DNA from: Chitinibacter sp046530675
GTDB lineage: Bacteria > Pseudomonadota > Gammaproteobacteria > Burkholderiales > Chitinibacteraceae
Length of the DNA: 64,000 nucleotides
Direction of reading: 5' to 3'
Assembly: GCF_046530675.1 (NCBI RefSeq)
Contig: NZ_CP172558.1
Span: 2,790,001-2,854,000, forward strand
Shown here: positions 1 to 9,084 of the stretch, piece by piece
How positions within the stretch are numbered: the first letter of the stretch is position 1
Layout: each line of letters opens with the position of its first letter
Program-made: the position numbers and the translations under genes
The notes under the pieces: model-generated
Seen by the model: only the letters and a program-made list of their open reading frames with translations
Told to the model about the DNA's origin: nothing
The model's database searches: none

Positions 1-1281
1 ATAGCCGCGCCGGTTGATAAACACCAATACCTGTTCACCGCGCTCCAGCACTTCGTGCATTTTCGCCAGCGCCATCCGGTTAAAACCGTCGATCAGACCG
101 GCCTTTTTGACCGGCAACAAGGTGATTTTCGGCAATACCGCGCCCGGAACGGCTCGCTCGCGTAGCGGCAACACATCATAGCGACCTGCTCTGGCATTCG
201 CCCAGCTCTCGATACTCGGGGTGGCACTGCCCAGCACCACCGGCACTTTGGCGGTACGCGCGCGGTAAACGGCGACATCGCGCGCCGAATAGCGCAAACC
301 GTCTTGCTGCTTGAAAGACGGGTCGTGCTCTTCATCGACGACGATCATGCCGAGCTGCGGCATAGGCGTAAAAACAGCGAGGCGCGTACCGAGCACAATC
401 CGTGCGTCACCCGACATTGCCGCCAGCCAGTTCACCGCGCGCTCGGTGTCGTTCAAGCCGCTGTGCAAGCACGCCATCTGTATGCCGGGAAAACGCGCAC
501 GAAAACGCCCTTCGAGCTGCGGCGTCAGATTGATTTCGGGAATCAGCACCAGAACCTGCTCGCCACGGGCGAGCACGGCGGCGATGGTTTGCAGATAGAC
601 TTCGGTTTTTCCGCTGCCAGTAATGCCGTACAGTAAATACGGCATAAAGCCGCTGGCGCTGCTCAGCCTTTGCACTGCGTGCGCCTGTTCGGCGTTCAGC
701 GGCAGTGCCGGGCTGGCGGCGGCGAGTACCGTCGTTTCGGCAGCAGTTTGCACCAGACCTTGCTCCAGCCAGCCTTTCGCCCATTTCAAGCCGCTATCAT
801 GAACGCGGCGCAGCGCGGCGGCGGTATGCGGAACGGCCAGAGATTCGGCTACGCGGCGCTGCGCATGCGCGCGCTTGCTGATACTCGCCAGCAGAGCGTC
901 CACATCGGTCGCGTAATACACACAGGCTGGCGCCGGGCTCTTGAAAGCAGGAACGGCACGAAACGCCGTCGGCAAGGCACTACTGAGCACACAACCGAGC
1001 GGGTGGTGATAATAATCGGCGACAAACTGGCATAGCGCGAGCGTGACCGCTGGCAACGGCGGCAAGTCATCGCGCACAGCCAGAATCGCGCGCGTTTTGC
1101 CGGCGTAATCACCGGCATCGGCGCAGCGCTCGATCACAATGCCGGAAAGTTGGCGCGAACCAAACGGCACAATGACGCGTTGGCCAGGCTGCAGATTCCA
1201 GTTGCCGAAGTCACCAACCGCGTAAGCAAACAGGCGGTTGAGTGGCACATCGAGTGCCACCATCACAAAACTGCCACTCAC
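1..1281 (-). CDS. priA: Primosomal protein N' (replication restart helicase), 5' part only
   Basis: PriA reloads the replicative helicase at collapsed forks. The gene runs off the left edge, so only the first ~427 residues (family about 730) are seen. Visible are the N-terminal DNA-binding domain (ALDVPLNRLF), Walker A GSGKT at residues 222-226, the DEEH helicase box at 316-319, and INRRGY at the cut end. The zinc-binding cysteines and last helicase motifs lie outside the window. I chose GTG at 1281 because AAGG lies about 11 bases upstream; ATG at 1263 is the alternative. It reads the same way as hemE, 374 bases downstream of it. The family assignment is secure; the start is less so. Confidence 0.93.
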   Translation of the reverse strand, partial: MSGSFVMVALDVPLNRLFAYAVGDFGNWNLQPGQRVIVPFGSRQLSGIVIERCADAGDYAGKTRAILAVRDDLPPLPAVTLALCQFVADYYHHPLGCVLSSALPTAFRAVPAFKSPAPACVYYATDVDALLASISKRAHAQRRVAESLAVPHTAAALRRVHDSGLKWAKGWLEQGLVQTAAETTVLAAASPALPLNAEQAHAVQRLSSASGFMPYLLYGITGSGKTEVYLQTIAAVLARGEQVLVLIPEINLTPQLEGRFRARFPGIQMACLHSGLNDTERAVNWLAAMSGDARIVLGTRLAVFTPMPQLGMIVVDEEHDPSFKQQDGLRYSARDVAVYRARTAKVPVVLGSATPSIESWANARAGRYDVLPLRERAVPGAVLPKITLLPVKKAGLIDGFNRMALAKMHEVLERGEQVLVFINRRGY

Positions 1282-1655
1282 TTGGATATCTGCCTTAAGA
1301 AGGATTCACCACATTTGAAGCGCAGTGAAAGTGCAAAAAATCATACAAATTGCTTATCCCCAGAATCTGTGGATAATTTTGTGGGCAAACCACCTAAAAC
1401 CGGAAAAAACCCAATCAGGACTTGATGATGTTTAGATTGCACAAAAATTAAGCTAAAAATTAATAATCAATCAATTCAACAACTTATCGTTTGTCAAGAA
1501 TTTGAAACTATATTTTCACACCCTATTGACAAGATAAAAATGGCTTTACGCTCAATGTGTATAACTTGACAATCATTTGCAGTCCAACACTTCAAGAACA
1601 GCGCACAAGTCAATGATTTTTAATCACATTACAAAACAAAAGCCATCTGTAAGAA
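1282..1655. other. AT-rich gene-free region between hemE and priA with DnaA boxes
   Basis: No credible gene is present here. The region is clearly richer in A/T than its surroundings. It holds two exact TTATNCACA-type boxes on the minus strand, TGTGGATAA at 1368-1376 and TGTGTATAA at 1556-1564. A near-match in the opposite direction (TTATCCCCA, 1354-1362) faces the first and could form a short hairpin with it. The priA promoter must lie in or upstream of this stretch. I see no clear terminator for hemE. Confidence 0.6.
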
Positions 1656-2723
1656 TTATGATTTCTTAGCCGAAAAACGATGAACGGCAGCAACCAGCGC
1701 CGCAGCATGATCAGGGTTGGTGTATTGCGAAATACCATGCCCCAGATTGAACACATGCCCGGTCTTCGCCGCACCGACACTGTCGTAACTATCGAGAATC
1801 CGTTTCACCTCGGCCTCAATCGCCTGCGGCGGCGCAAACAGCGCAACCGGATCAAAATTGCCTTGCAGCGCAACCTTGTCTCCAACGCGGCGACGCGCTT
1901 CGCCAATATCGGTCGTCCAATCCAAACCAATCGCGTCGCAACCGCTCGCTGCGATGTCTTCCAGCCACTGCCCACCGCCCTTGGTAAACACAATCACCGG
2001 CACTTTGCGACCGTCGTTTTCGCGCTTCAGGCCAGCAACAATCCGCGTCATATACTGCAGCGAGAATTCCTGGTATTTGCCAAACGGCAGCGAGCCACCC
2101 CAGCTATCGAAAATCTGCACCGCTTGCGCCCCCGCTTCGATTTGTGCATTTAGATAATCGATGACTGTGAGGGTATTGACCTCCAGGATACGGTGCAGCA
2201 GGTCTGGCCGCGCATACATCATGGTTTTGATATTGCGATAATCGCTTGAGCTGCCGCCTTCGATCATATAGCAGGCCAGCGTGTACGGGCTGCCAGAAAA
2301 ACCAATCAGCGGAACGCGATTATCCAAAGCCTTGCGAATCGAGCTCACCGCGTCGGTGACATATTTCAGCTCGGTGCCGACGTCAGGCACGAACAATTTG
2401 GCCACATCCTCTTCGGTGCGCACCGTACGCTCAAATTTCGGGCCTTCGCCTTCGGCAAAATACAGACCCAAGCCCATTGCATCGGGCACAGTCAGAATAT
2501 CGGAAAACAGAATCGCCGCGTCGAGCGGGAAACGATCGAGCGGTTGCAGCGTCACTTCGGTCGCCAGCTCGGTATTTTTGCAAAGCTGCAAAAACGAACC
2601 GGCATTTTTGCGTGTCGCGCAGTATTCAGGCAGGTAGCGCCCGGCCTGACGCATCATCCACACTGGCGTGTATTCAACAGGCTCACGCAGCAGCGCGCGC
2701 AGGAAGGTGTCGTTTTTTAACAT
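1656..2723 (-). CDS. hemE: Uroporphyrinogen decarboxylase
   Basis: HemE removes four acetate carboxyls from uroporphyrinogen III to give coproporphyrinogen III in cytoplasmic haem synthesis. The 355-residue product matches the family length. It shows the substrate-binding signature MRQAGRYLPEY at residues 24-34, the FPLDAAILFSDI segment, and the second signature GFSGSPYTLACYMIEG in mid-protein. The open frame extends 16 codons further upstream, but that extension is translated from a dispersed palindromic repeat, so I start at MLKNDTF (2723). The ribosome site is weak. priA follows downstream on the same strand. Confidence 0.96.
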   Translation of the reverse strand: MLKNDTFLRALLREPVEYTPVWMMRQAGRYLPEYCATRKNAGSFLQLCKNTELATEVTLQPLDRFPLDAAILFSDILTVPDAMGLGLYFAEGEGPKFERTVRTEEDVAKLFVPDVGTELKYVTDAVSSIRKALDNRVPLIGFSGSPYTLACYMIEGGSSSDYRNIKTMMYARPDLLHRILEVNTLTVIDYLNAQIEAGAQAVQIFDSWGGSLPFGKYQEFSLQYMTRIVAGLKRENDGRKVPVIVFTKGGGQWLEDIAASGCDAIGLDWTTDIGEARRRVGDKVALQGNFDPVALFAPPQAIEAEVKRILDSYDSVGAAKTGHVFNLGHGISQYTNPDHAAALVAAVHRFSAKKS

Positions 2724-2748
2724 GTCTAGAAATCCACAAAAATAAAAT

Positions 2749-2820
2749 CCACCACAGAGGCACAAAGGCACAGAGTGAGCTCAAACGCTTGTTCTCTGTG
2801 CCTCTGTGTCTCTGTGGTTT
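2749..2820. repeat. Dispersed CACAGAG palindrome, copy 1
   Basis: An imperfect palindrome of about 72 bases. The left arm reads CCACAGAGGCACAAAGG and the right arm CCTCTGTGTCTCTGTGG, so it can fold into a long stem. Related copies lie at 21392-21487 and 44410-44494. It fills the gap between the ABC transporter gene and hemE. Confidence 0.8.
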
Positions 2821-2827
2821 GTATAAT

Positions 2828-4546
2828 TTAACGGTTGAGTGCCCACTTGCCCTGCCCCTGGCAGTCAAGTACCTGTTTGTGATATTCGGTCAGTCCAACA
2901 CGATGGCCGACGCTGATCATCACGCCGTCTTTCATCGCATCGCGCACCGCGGCGTACAGCGTTGCTTCGCCATCGGCGTCGAGCGCAGACGTTGATTCGT
3001 CCATAAACAAAAAGTCCGGTTTGACCAGAATCGCACGTAGCAAGGCGATACGCTGCTGCTCGCCCAGACTCAATACATGCGACCAGGCGTCAATCTCATC
3101 AAGGCGCGGTAGCAAATGCGACAGGCCTGCCATTGCCATCAATTGGCTGATCAACTCGTCGTCGTGACCTACATCCTGCGGGTAAAACAGCGCAGCGCGC
3201 AATGAGCCCAGCGGCATATACGGTTTTTGCGACAGGAATAATGACTGGGTATTGCCCGCCATGCCAATACCACCTTGGGCATACGGCCATATACCCGCGA
3301 TGGCACGTAACAAGGTCGATTTACCGGCGCCCGATTTGCCACGAATCAGCAGTGTGTCACCCGCTTTAAGCTGCATCGCAAGATCAGAGAGCAAAACTTC
3401 GCCATCAGGCTTGCTGACCGACAGGCGATCGAGCTGCAAACCTTCGGCAATCGGCGTCGGTGTAATACGCGGCAAGGCCTGCGCAGCTGCGACACTGGTC
3501 TCGAAAGTGCTCAAACGGTCGATGACGGCTTTCCAGTTCGCCAATGTGCTGAAACTGCCAATAATAAAGTCGAGTGCGCCATAAACCTGGCCAAAAGCCG
3601 AGTTAATCTGCATCAGCCCGCCGAGTGGAATTTCCTTGGCAAAAAAGCGCGGTGCGGCAACGATTAGCGGGAAAATAATCGCCAACTGCCCCCAGAACGA
3701 CGTGAACCACGTCAGGCGTTTGTTCATCCGCATCAGCGACCAGAAATTACTGACCACATTCACAAATCGATTGCCCAAGCGCTCCTGTTCGTCCTTGCTG
3801 CCGTTATACAGTGCAATCGATTCGGCATTTTCACGCACGCGAACCAGACCGAAACGGAAATCGGCTTCATAGCGTTGCTGCATGAAGTTCAGCCCGACCA
3901 GTGGGCGACCGAGCAAAATAGTGATACCGGTACCGATCAACGCATAAATAATCGCAGCCCAGACCATATAGCCGGGGATGTTGATTTCAGAGCCGCCAAG
4001 CATGAATTTCAATGGGCCAGAGAGCGTCCACAAAATGCCGATAAACGATACCAGCGTAACGACCGAACGCAGCAAGCCCAGCGAGAGCGACAAAGAGATC
4101 GAAACAAATTGCCCGACATCTTCGGCAATACGCTGATCGGGGTTGTCCGTCGCCTTGTCGGTCAGTTGCAGGCGATAGAAATTATTGTCGGAGAGCCAGC
4201 GCTGCGTGAAATGAATCGTTGCCCAACGACGCCAGCGAATTTCGAGCATTTGCTGAAACCAGATCGCGTAAACAGCAATCACGATATAGGCAAAAGCCAG
4301 ATAGCCAAACTTGATCAGCGCAGCCTTAAAGCCTTTGGCATCGAGGTTTTGCAGCGTATTGTAAAAATCGTTATACCAGCTATTGAACTGGACATTCATA
4401 TACACCAGCCCGAGCGACAGACTGATAATCAGCGCCAGCAAGCCCCAGGCGCGGTATTTGTCTTCGGAAACCCAGTAGGGCTTGGCGATGCGCCAGAAAT
4501 TGGCGAACAAATGACGGACTGTGGGTGCTTTTTCTTTGATCGACAT
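2828..4546 (-). CDS. SbmA/YddA-type fused ABC transporter
   Basis: A half-transporter with a membrane domain fused to an ATPase, expected to work as a homodimer in the inner membrane. The 572-residue product has an N-terminal helical domain of the SbmA/BacA type (several hydrophobic segments between residues ~30 and 330, including the FNSWYNDFYNTLQ stretch typical of this family). The ATPase domain follows, with Walker A RGKSGAGKST, a degenerate signature LSLGEQQR, and Walker B DFLFMDEST. Relatives move peptides or cobalamin-like compounds; the substrate here cannot be told from sequence. It lies upstream of hemE on the same strand, separated by a palindromic repeat. Confidence 0.88.
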   Translation of the reverse strand: MSIKEKAPTVRHLFANFWRIAKPYWVSEDKYRAWGLLALIISLSLGLVYMNVQFNSWYNDFYNTLQNLDAKGFKAALIKFGYLAFAYIVIAVYAIWFQQMLEIRWRRWATIHFTQRWLSDNNFYRLQLTDKATDNPDQRIAEDVGQFVSISLSLSLGLLRSVVTLVSFIGILWTLSGPLKFMLGGSEINIPGYMVWAAIIYALIGTGITILLGRPLVGLNFMQQRYEADFRFGLVRVRENAESIALYNGSKDEQERLGNRFVNVVSNFWSLMRMNKRLTWFTSFWGQLAIIFPLIVAAPRFFAKEIPLGGLMQINSAFGQVYGALDFIIGSFSTLANWKAVIDRLSTFETSVAAAQALPRITPTPIAEGLQLDRLSVSKPDGEVLLSDLAMQLKAGDTLLIRGKSGAGKSTLLRAIAGIWPYAQGGIGMAGNTQSLFLSQKPYMPLGSLRAALFYPQDVGHDDELISQLMAMAGLSHLLPRLDEIDAWSHVLSLGEQQRIALLRAILVKPDFLFMDESTSALDADGEATLYAAVRDAMKDGVMISVGHRVGLTEYHKQVLDCQGQGKWALNR

Positions 4547-4571
4547 GCGTTTTTCACCTTAACAGAATGAG

Positions 4572-4598
4572 AAAAAACGAGTGCTGGGCACTCGTTTT
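4572..4598 (-). terminator. Rho-independent terminator after the small exported protein gene
   Basis: An 11-bp stem (AAAACGAGTGC) with a 3-base loop, followed on the minus strand by a run of T. It sits just beyond the stop codon of the gene at 4614-5072 and before the ABC transporter gene. Confidence 0.85.
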
Positions 4599-4613
4599 CA
4601 AAATAAATCACAT

Positions 4614-5072
4614 TCACTGACAGGGTCTTTGCGTCCATTTTTTGGTATGGCGACGACATTGCCAATCCTGCTTCACCGATTTGATCTGCCATACGCCGGT
4701 TTCATCATTAAAGCCCAGCGCAAACTGGAAACGCTGTTTCGTAATCGCATCATCGGCAAGACCTGACTGCTGCAGTTCCAGCGCGATATTTTTGTAATCT
4801 TCAGCTTTGAGCGTTTTTTGGCTAATTGAAAGCTGCCGATATTCGCCAATCCCGTATTCATCGCTCACCCGTTCGGCCAGATAGTCATACACGAGCTGCA
4901 CCGGCGTTTGCCCTGCTTTGCCTTTGGCAATGATGATTTCGGGTTTGGCTTGTTGCGTTTCGCTGGTCGTATTGGTCTGCGCATCGGATGCTGATTCACC
5001 TTCAGCAAACGTCATTGAGGCGACAGAGAACATCAGAATAGCGGCACTGCATACTGCTAATTTTGTTTTCAT
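4614..5072 (-). CDS. Small exported protein of unknown function
   Basis: I do not recognise a family. The 152-residue product starts with a clear Sec signal peptide (MKTKLAVCSAAILMFSVASM, cleavage likely after TFA). A short Ser/Thr/Gln-rich linker and then a compact acidic domain with VYDYLAERVSDEYGIGEYRQL and a Cys near each of two C-terminal sites (WQC, RPC) follow; these could form a disulfide in the periplasm. The open frame extends 13 codons upstream, but the signal peptide fixes the start at 5072. It lies downstream of glnS on the same strand and has its own terminator. Confidence 0.75.
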   Translation of the reverse strand: MKTKLAVCSAAILMFSVASMTFAEGESASDAQTNTTSETQQAKPEIIIAKGKAGQTPVQLVYDYLAERVSDEYGIGEYRQLSISQKTLKAEDYKNIALELQQSGLADDAITKQRFQFALGFNDETGVWQIKSVKQDWQCRRHTKKWTQRPCQ

Positions 5073-5144
5073 CTTATATATCCAATTTGACGATTTAGGG
5101 TCTATTGACACACGATTTGCATTCGGCGCAAGGTGCGCCCACCA

Positions 5145-6830
5145 TCACTTCGCCCAACTGTCTTTCAGCGTGACAGTCCGGTTAAACACCGGTTTGCCAC
5201 CTGCCTTGTGATCATGGCGATCAGTCACAAAGTAGCCCAAACGCTCGAATTGATAGCGCATTTCTGGCGCGGCATCGCGCACGCAAGGCTCGACATAGGC
5301 CGTGATCGTTTTCAATGATTCAGGGTTAATGAATTGTTTGAAATCGACGTATTGGCCATCTTCACCACGAATCGCATCGGGGCGCGGCTCGGTGAACAGA
5401 CGCTCGTAAAGTCGCACTTCGGCTTCAATCGCGTGCTCGGCTGAAATCCAGTGGATCACGCCTTTGACTTTGCGGCCTTCCGGGTTTTGACCCAGCGTTT
5501 TCGGATCAATCGAGCATTTGAGCTCAATCACTTCGCCGTTGGCGTCTTTGATGACTTCATCGCACTTGATCACGTAGGAGTAACGCAGGCGCACTTCGCC
5601 GCCCAAGGTCAGACGTTGCCAGCCTTTCGGTGGTTCTTCAGCAAAGTCATCACGCTCAATCCACAGCGTTGGCGAAATAGGAATCTCGCGCTCACCCATT
5701 TCTTCGTGATGTGGATGAAACGGCGCGCTGCGGCTGCCAGTGACACCGGCTTCAAAATTGGTCAGCGTCACTTTAATTGGATTGAGCACCGCAATCACAC
5801 GTGGGCTTTCAGTTTCCAACGTTTCACGCACCGCACCTTCCAGAATTGAAAAGTCGATGATGTTCTCGCCTTTACTCACGCCAATGCGCTGCGCAAACAG
5901 GCGAATACCCGCTGGGCTATAGCCACGGCGACGCATGCCGCTGATTGTCGTCAAACGCGGGTCATCCCATCCGCTGACCAGACCTTCGGTCACAAGCTGA
6001 TTCAGCTTGCGTTTTGACGTAATCGAATACAGCAGCTCAAGGCGTGAAAACTCGATCTGTTGTGGGTGACACGGGATCGTGATGTTGTCGAGCACCCAGT
6101 CGTACAGCGGGCGGTGGTCTTCAAATTCCAGTGTACACAGGCTATGCGTAATGCCCTCGAGCGCGTCGGAAATACAGTGCGAATAATCGTACATCGGGTA
6201 GATGCACCATTTATCGCCGGTTTTGATGTGCGTTGCGCGCTTGATGCGGTAAAACACCGGGTCGCGCAGGTTCAAATTCGGCGAGCCCATATCAATTTTC
6301 AGCCGCAACGTTTTGCTGCCGTCGGCAAACTCGCCGTTTTTCATCCGCTCGAATAAATCGAGGTTTTCTTCAACCGAGCGATCACGGTACGGGCTGTTAC
6401 GGCCCGGCTTTTGAAAGTCGCCACGGTAGTCACGCATTTCTTCAGCATTCAAATCGCAAACAAAGGCTTTGCCTGCAGTGATCAATTCAATCGCAAAGCC
6501 GTGAAGTTGATCGAAATAATCCGAGGTATGGCGCACATCGCCATTCCATTCAAAACCCAGCCAGCGCACATCCGCTTCAATCGCCGCGGCGTATTCGTCT
6601 TCTTCTTTTTCCGGATTGGTGTCGTCCATGCGCAGATTGCAGCGACCTTGATAATCAGCGGCAATGCCGAAATTCAGACAAATCGATTTGGCGTGGCCGA
6701 TATGCAGATAGCCATTGGGCTCCGGAGGAAAGCGCGTCTGGACTGCCTGATGTTTACCGCTAGCCAGATCGGCATCAATGATTTGACGGACAAAATTACT
6801 GGTCGGGGCAACTGCGTTTTCTTGGCTCAT
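5145..6830 (-). CDS. glnS: Glutaminyl-tRNA synthetase
   Basis: GlnS charges tRNA(Gln) with glutamine in the cytoplasm. The 561-residue product is close to the E. coli length. It carries the class I signature in RFPPEPNGYLHIGHAKS (HIGH box) near residue 40, the tRNA-specific FSRLELLYSITSKRKL region (the KMSKS-equivalent), and a full two-barrel anticodon-binding C-terminus ending in GKPVFNRTVTLKDSW. The start MSQENAV fits the family. Having GlnS implies direct Gln-tRNA charging, as usual in beta- and gammaproteobacteria. Confidence 0.97.
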   Translation of the reverse strand: MSQENAVAPTSNFVRQIIDADLASGKHQAVQTRFPPEPNGYLHIGHAKSICLNFGIAADYQGRCNLRMDDTNPEKEEDEYAAAIEADVRWLGFEWNGDVRHTSDYFDQLHGFAIELITAGKAFVCDLNAEEMRDYRGDFQKPGRNSPYRDRSVEENLDLFERMKNGEFADGSKTLRLKIDMGSPNLNLRDPVFYRIKRATHIKTGDKWCIYPMYDYSHCISDALEGITHSLCTLEFEDHRPLYDWVLDNITIPCHPQQIEFSRLELLYSITSKRKLNQLVTEGLVSGWDDPRLTTISGMRRRGYSPAGIRLFAQRIGVSKGENIIDFSILEGAVRETLETESPRVIAVLNPIKVTLTNFEAGVTGSRSAPFHPHHEEMGEREIPISPTLWIERDDFAEEPPKGWQRLTLGGEVRLRYSYVIKCDEVIKDANGEVIELKCSIDPKTLGQNPEGRKVKGVIHWISAEHAIEAEVRLYERLFTEPRPDAIRGEDGQYVDFKQFINPESLKTITAYVEPCVRDAAPEMRYQFERLGYFVTDRHDHKAGGKPVFNRTVTLKDSWAK

Positions 6831-6932
6831 AACACTCGTCAGGCGATGAAATTAACTAAAGGGAACTGATTCTACCAAACCCGACGGCTTCGCGTGCTGT
6901 CTTGGCTGAATCGCGTGGGATTCAAGGCAAAT

Positions 6933-6958
6933 AAAAAATGGCGAGCCAGACTCGCCAT
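6933..6958 (-). terminator. Rho-independent terminator downstream of uraA
   Basis: Stem ATGGCGAG/CTCGCCAT with a 5-base loop, followed on the minus strand by a T run. It lies about 65 bases past the uraA stop. Between them is a second hairpin (6972-7019) and the perfect 16-base palindrome ATACCCGTACGGGTAT (6962-6977). Confidence 0.85.
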
Positions 6959-7024
6959 TGGATACCCGTACGGGTATTGCGCTGTAAATTAATATAATAA
7001 TATCTACAGAGCAATACCCTAAGA

Positions 7025-8263
7025 TTACAAATCAACCGCAGGCTCGACTGCTTCGTGCGGCGTATTGGGTAATAACAAATTCAGCACAATCGCCAGCACG
7101 CTCACCAGACCGACGCCGACCAGATTGAAATTACCCACTTGCACCATCAGACCACCAATCCCGCAGGTGAGCACCACCGACACAATCACCAGATTGCGTG
7201 GCAACATCAGATCCACCTTGCTGTCGATCAGCGTTTTCAAGCCAATCGACGCAATCGTACCAAACAGCAAGACCATAATCCCGCCCATCACCGGCATCGG
7301 AATCGAGACCAAGATCGCGTTAAATTTGCCAAAGAAGGCCAGAATCACCGCCAGAATCGCCGCATAAGTCATGATCACCGGATTGAAATTGCGCGTAATC
7401 ATCAGCGCGCCGGTCACTTCGGCATACGTCGTAATCGGAGGGCCACCGATCAGGCCGGCAAAACACACGCCCATGCCATCACCGCCCAAGGTGCGATGCA
7501 GACCGGGATTCACCGTGTAGTCTTTACCCGTCACTTTGCCCAGCGCCATCACGCCGCCGATGTGCTCGATCGTTGGCGCAATCGCCACTGGCAACATAAA
7601 CAGCGCCGCCGCCCAGTTCACTTCAGGTATCACAAAATGCGGCATGGCAAACCAAGGCGCATTGGCAATACCCGACAAATCAACCACGCCTAAAAACACC
7701 GCCGCGATATAGCCCGCGACCACGCCCGACAAAATCGGCACGAGGCGCAACATGCCACCGGCAAATACCGACACGATGATCGTTGTCGCCAGCGAAATCG
7801 TCGCCAGCAACAGCGACACGCCATACGGCACCAGCTGCTTACCGCCGCCCTGCCCCATCGCCATGCCGGAAGCGGCCACCGCCACCGACAGGCCAATCAC
7901 CATAATCACCGGGCCGATCACGACTGGCGGCAGCAATTTATGGATAAAACCCATCCCGCGCCAGCGGATCAAACCGGCGATGATGAAATACATAAACCCA
8001 GCAAAAAACAGCCCGAATTGCGTCGCGGCCTGACCCCAGGTTTGCATCGCAAAAATGATAGGTCCGATAAAAGCAAACGAAGAGCCGAGGAAAATCGGCA
8101 CTTGGCGTTTGGTAATCAGCTGAAACATCAAAGTACCAACGCCCGCGCCAAGCAGTGCCATCGCTGGATTTAAGCCCGTCAGCAAGGGCACCAGCACCAG
8201 CGCGCCAAAGGCGACAAACAGAATCTGCGCGCCGGAAATGAATTGTTTTGCCTGAGAAAACAT
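7025..8263 (-). CDS. uraA: Uracil permease (NCS2 family)
   Basis: An inner-membrane uracil:H+ symporter. The 412 residues are almost all hydrophobic, consistent with the 14-segment NCS2 fold. Family marks include the conserved EHIGG motif and the GGPPITTYAEVTGALMITR segment that forms the substrate site. It is followed by its own terminator and lies 24 bases downstream of upp, so upp-uraA forms a uracil-salvage operon. The exact GGTAT-N37-ATACC element at 7626-7672 lies inside this gene. Confidence 0.95.
   Translation of the reverse strand: MFSQAKQFISGAQILFVAFGALVLVPLLTGLNPAMALLGAGVGTLMFQLITKRQVPIFLGSSFAFIGPIIFAMQTWGQAATQFGLFFAGFMYFIIAGLIRWRGMGFIHKLLPPVVIGPVIMVIGLSVAVAASGMAMGQGGGKQLVPYGVSLLLATISLATTIIVSVFAGGMLRLVPILSGVVAGYIAAVFLGVVDLSGIANAPWFAMPHFVIPEVNWAAALFMLPVAIAPTIEHIGGVMALGKVTGKDYTVNPGLHRTLGGDGMGVCFAGLIGGPPITTYAEVTGALMITRNFNPVIMTYAAILAVILAFFGKFNAILVSIPMPVMGGIMVLLFGTIASIGLKTLIDSKVDLMLPRNLVIVSVVLTCGIGGLMVQVGNFNLVGVGLVSVLAIVLNLLLPNTPHEAVEPAVDL
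7626..7672. repeat. GGTAT-N37-ATACC element, exact copy inside uraA
   Basis: GGTAT at 7626-7630 and ATACC at 7668-7672, separated by exactly 37 bases, within coding sequence. The right end reads GGCAATACCC, so on the minus strand the copy begins GGTATTGC like most others. Confidence 0.75.
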
Positions 8264-8287
8264 TGCGTCACCCTTCCGCTTATTTGA

Positions 8288-8920
8288 TTATTTATGAATC
8301 GTTCCGAAAATCTTGTCGCCCGCATCACCCAGACCCGGAATGATGTAGCCATGCTCGTTCAAATGCGAATCAAGCGAGGCGGCAACGATCTGTACGTCGG
8401 GGTGTTTTTCGTTCATTAATTTGACACCCTCGGGCGCGGCGACCATCACGACTGCCTTGATGTCCTTGCAGCCATTCCTTTTCAACATATCCACCGTCGC
8501 CACCAGCGAGCCACCCGTGGCCAGCATCGGGTCGATAATCAGCGCGAGGCGATCATCCAGATTGCCAACAAATTTTTCGAAATAAGGTACCGGTTGCAAG
8601 GTTTCTTCGTCGCGAGCCAAGCCAACCACGCTGATTTTGGCCGACGGCACCAGATCGAGTACGCCATTGAGCATGCCCAAACCCGCACGCAAAATCGGCA
8701 CGACGGTCAGTTTTTTGCCCTTGATTTGTTTCACCTGAACATCACCGCACCAGCCCTGGATCGTGACATCTTCCAGCGGCAAATCGCGCGTTGCTTCGTA
8801 AGCCAGCAAGCGCGCCAACTCTTCGGTTAGCAAGCGAAATTTATTGGTCGAGACATCGGCAGCACGCAATAGCGCGAGTTTGTGCTGAACCAAGGGGTGA
8901 TTAACGACGGTAATTTGCAT
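8288..8920 (-). CDS. upp: Uracil phosphoribosyltransferase
   Basis: Upp converts uracil and PRPP to UMP in pyrimidine salvage. The product has 210 residues, typical for the family. The PRPP-binding loop is visible as IIDPMLATGGS (near residue 130) and the uracil-site segment near the C-terminus as GYIIPGLGDAGDKIFGT. uraA follows at 24 bases, so uptake and salvage are co-transcribed. Confidence 0.97.
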   Translation of the reverse strand: MQITVVNHPLVQHKLALLRAADVSTNKFRLLTEELARLLAYEATRDLPLEDVTIQGWCGDVQVKQIKGKKLTVVPILRAGLGMLNGVLDLVPSAKISVVGLARDEETLQPVPYFEKFVGNLDDRLALIIDPMLATGGSLVATVDMLKRNGCKDIKAVVMVAAPEGVKLMNEKHPDVQIVAASLDSHLNEHGYIIPGLGDAGDKIFGTIHK

Positions 8921-9052
8921 ATTTTTATCCTCTTTTTAATGACGCCATTGTAGATGCTTACGACTAATCCGCTATTGAGGAAAATCCTGTGCTTGCGGGC
9001 AGTTTGCCCCAGATCAAATTCGAACTGCAGCCGCACTCGCTCAGCTTAGGCG

Positions 9053-9078
9053 AAAAAAAACCACCGTTGCGGTGGTTT
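9053..9078 (-). terminator. Rho-independent terminator after the CNNM/CorC gene
   Basis: Stem AAACCACCG/CGGTGGTTT with a 3-base loop, followed on the minus strand by eight T. It starts a few bases beyond the stop codon at 9085. Confidence 0.9.
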
Positions 9079-9084
9079 ACGCGA

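Noticed and set aside
1150..1425. A plus-strand open frame of 91 codons over the start of priA
   Set aside because: It is a shadow of priA on the opposite strand and then runs into the AT-rich gap; no family features and no ribosome site.
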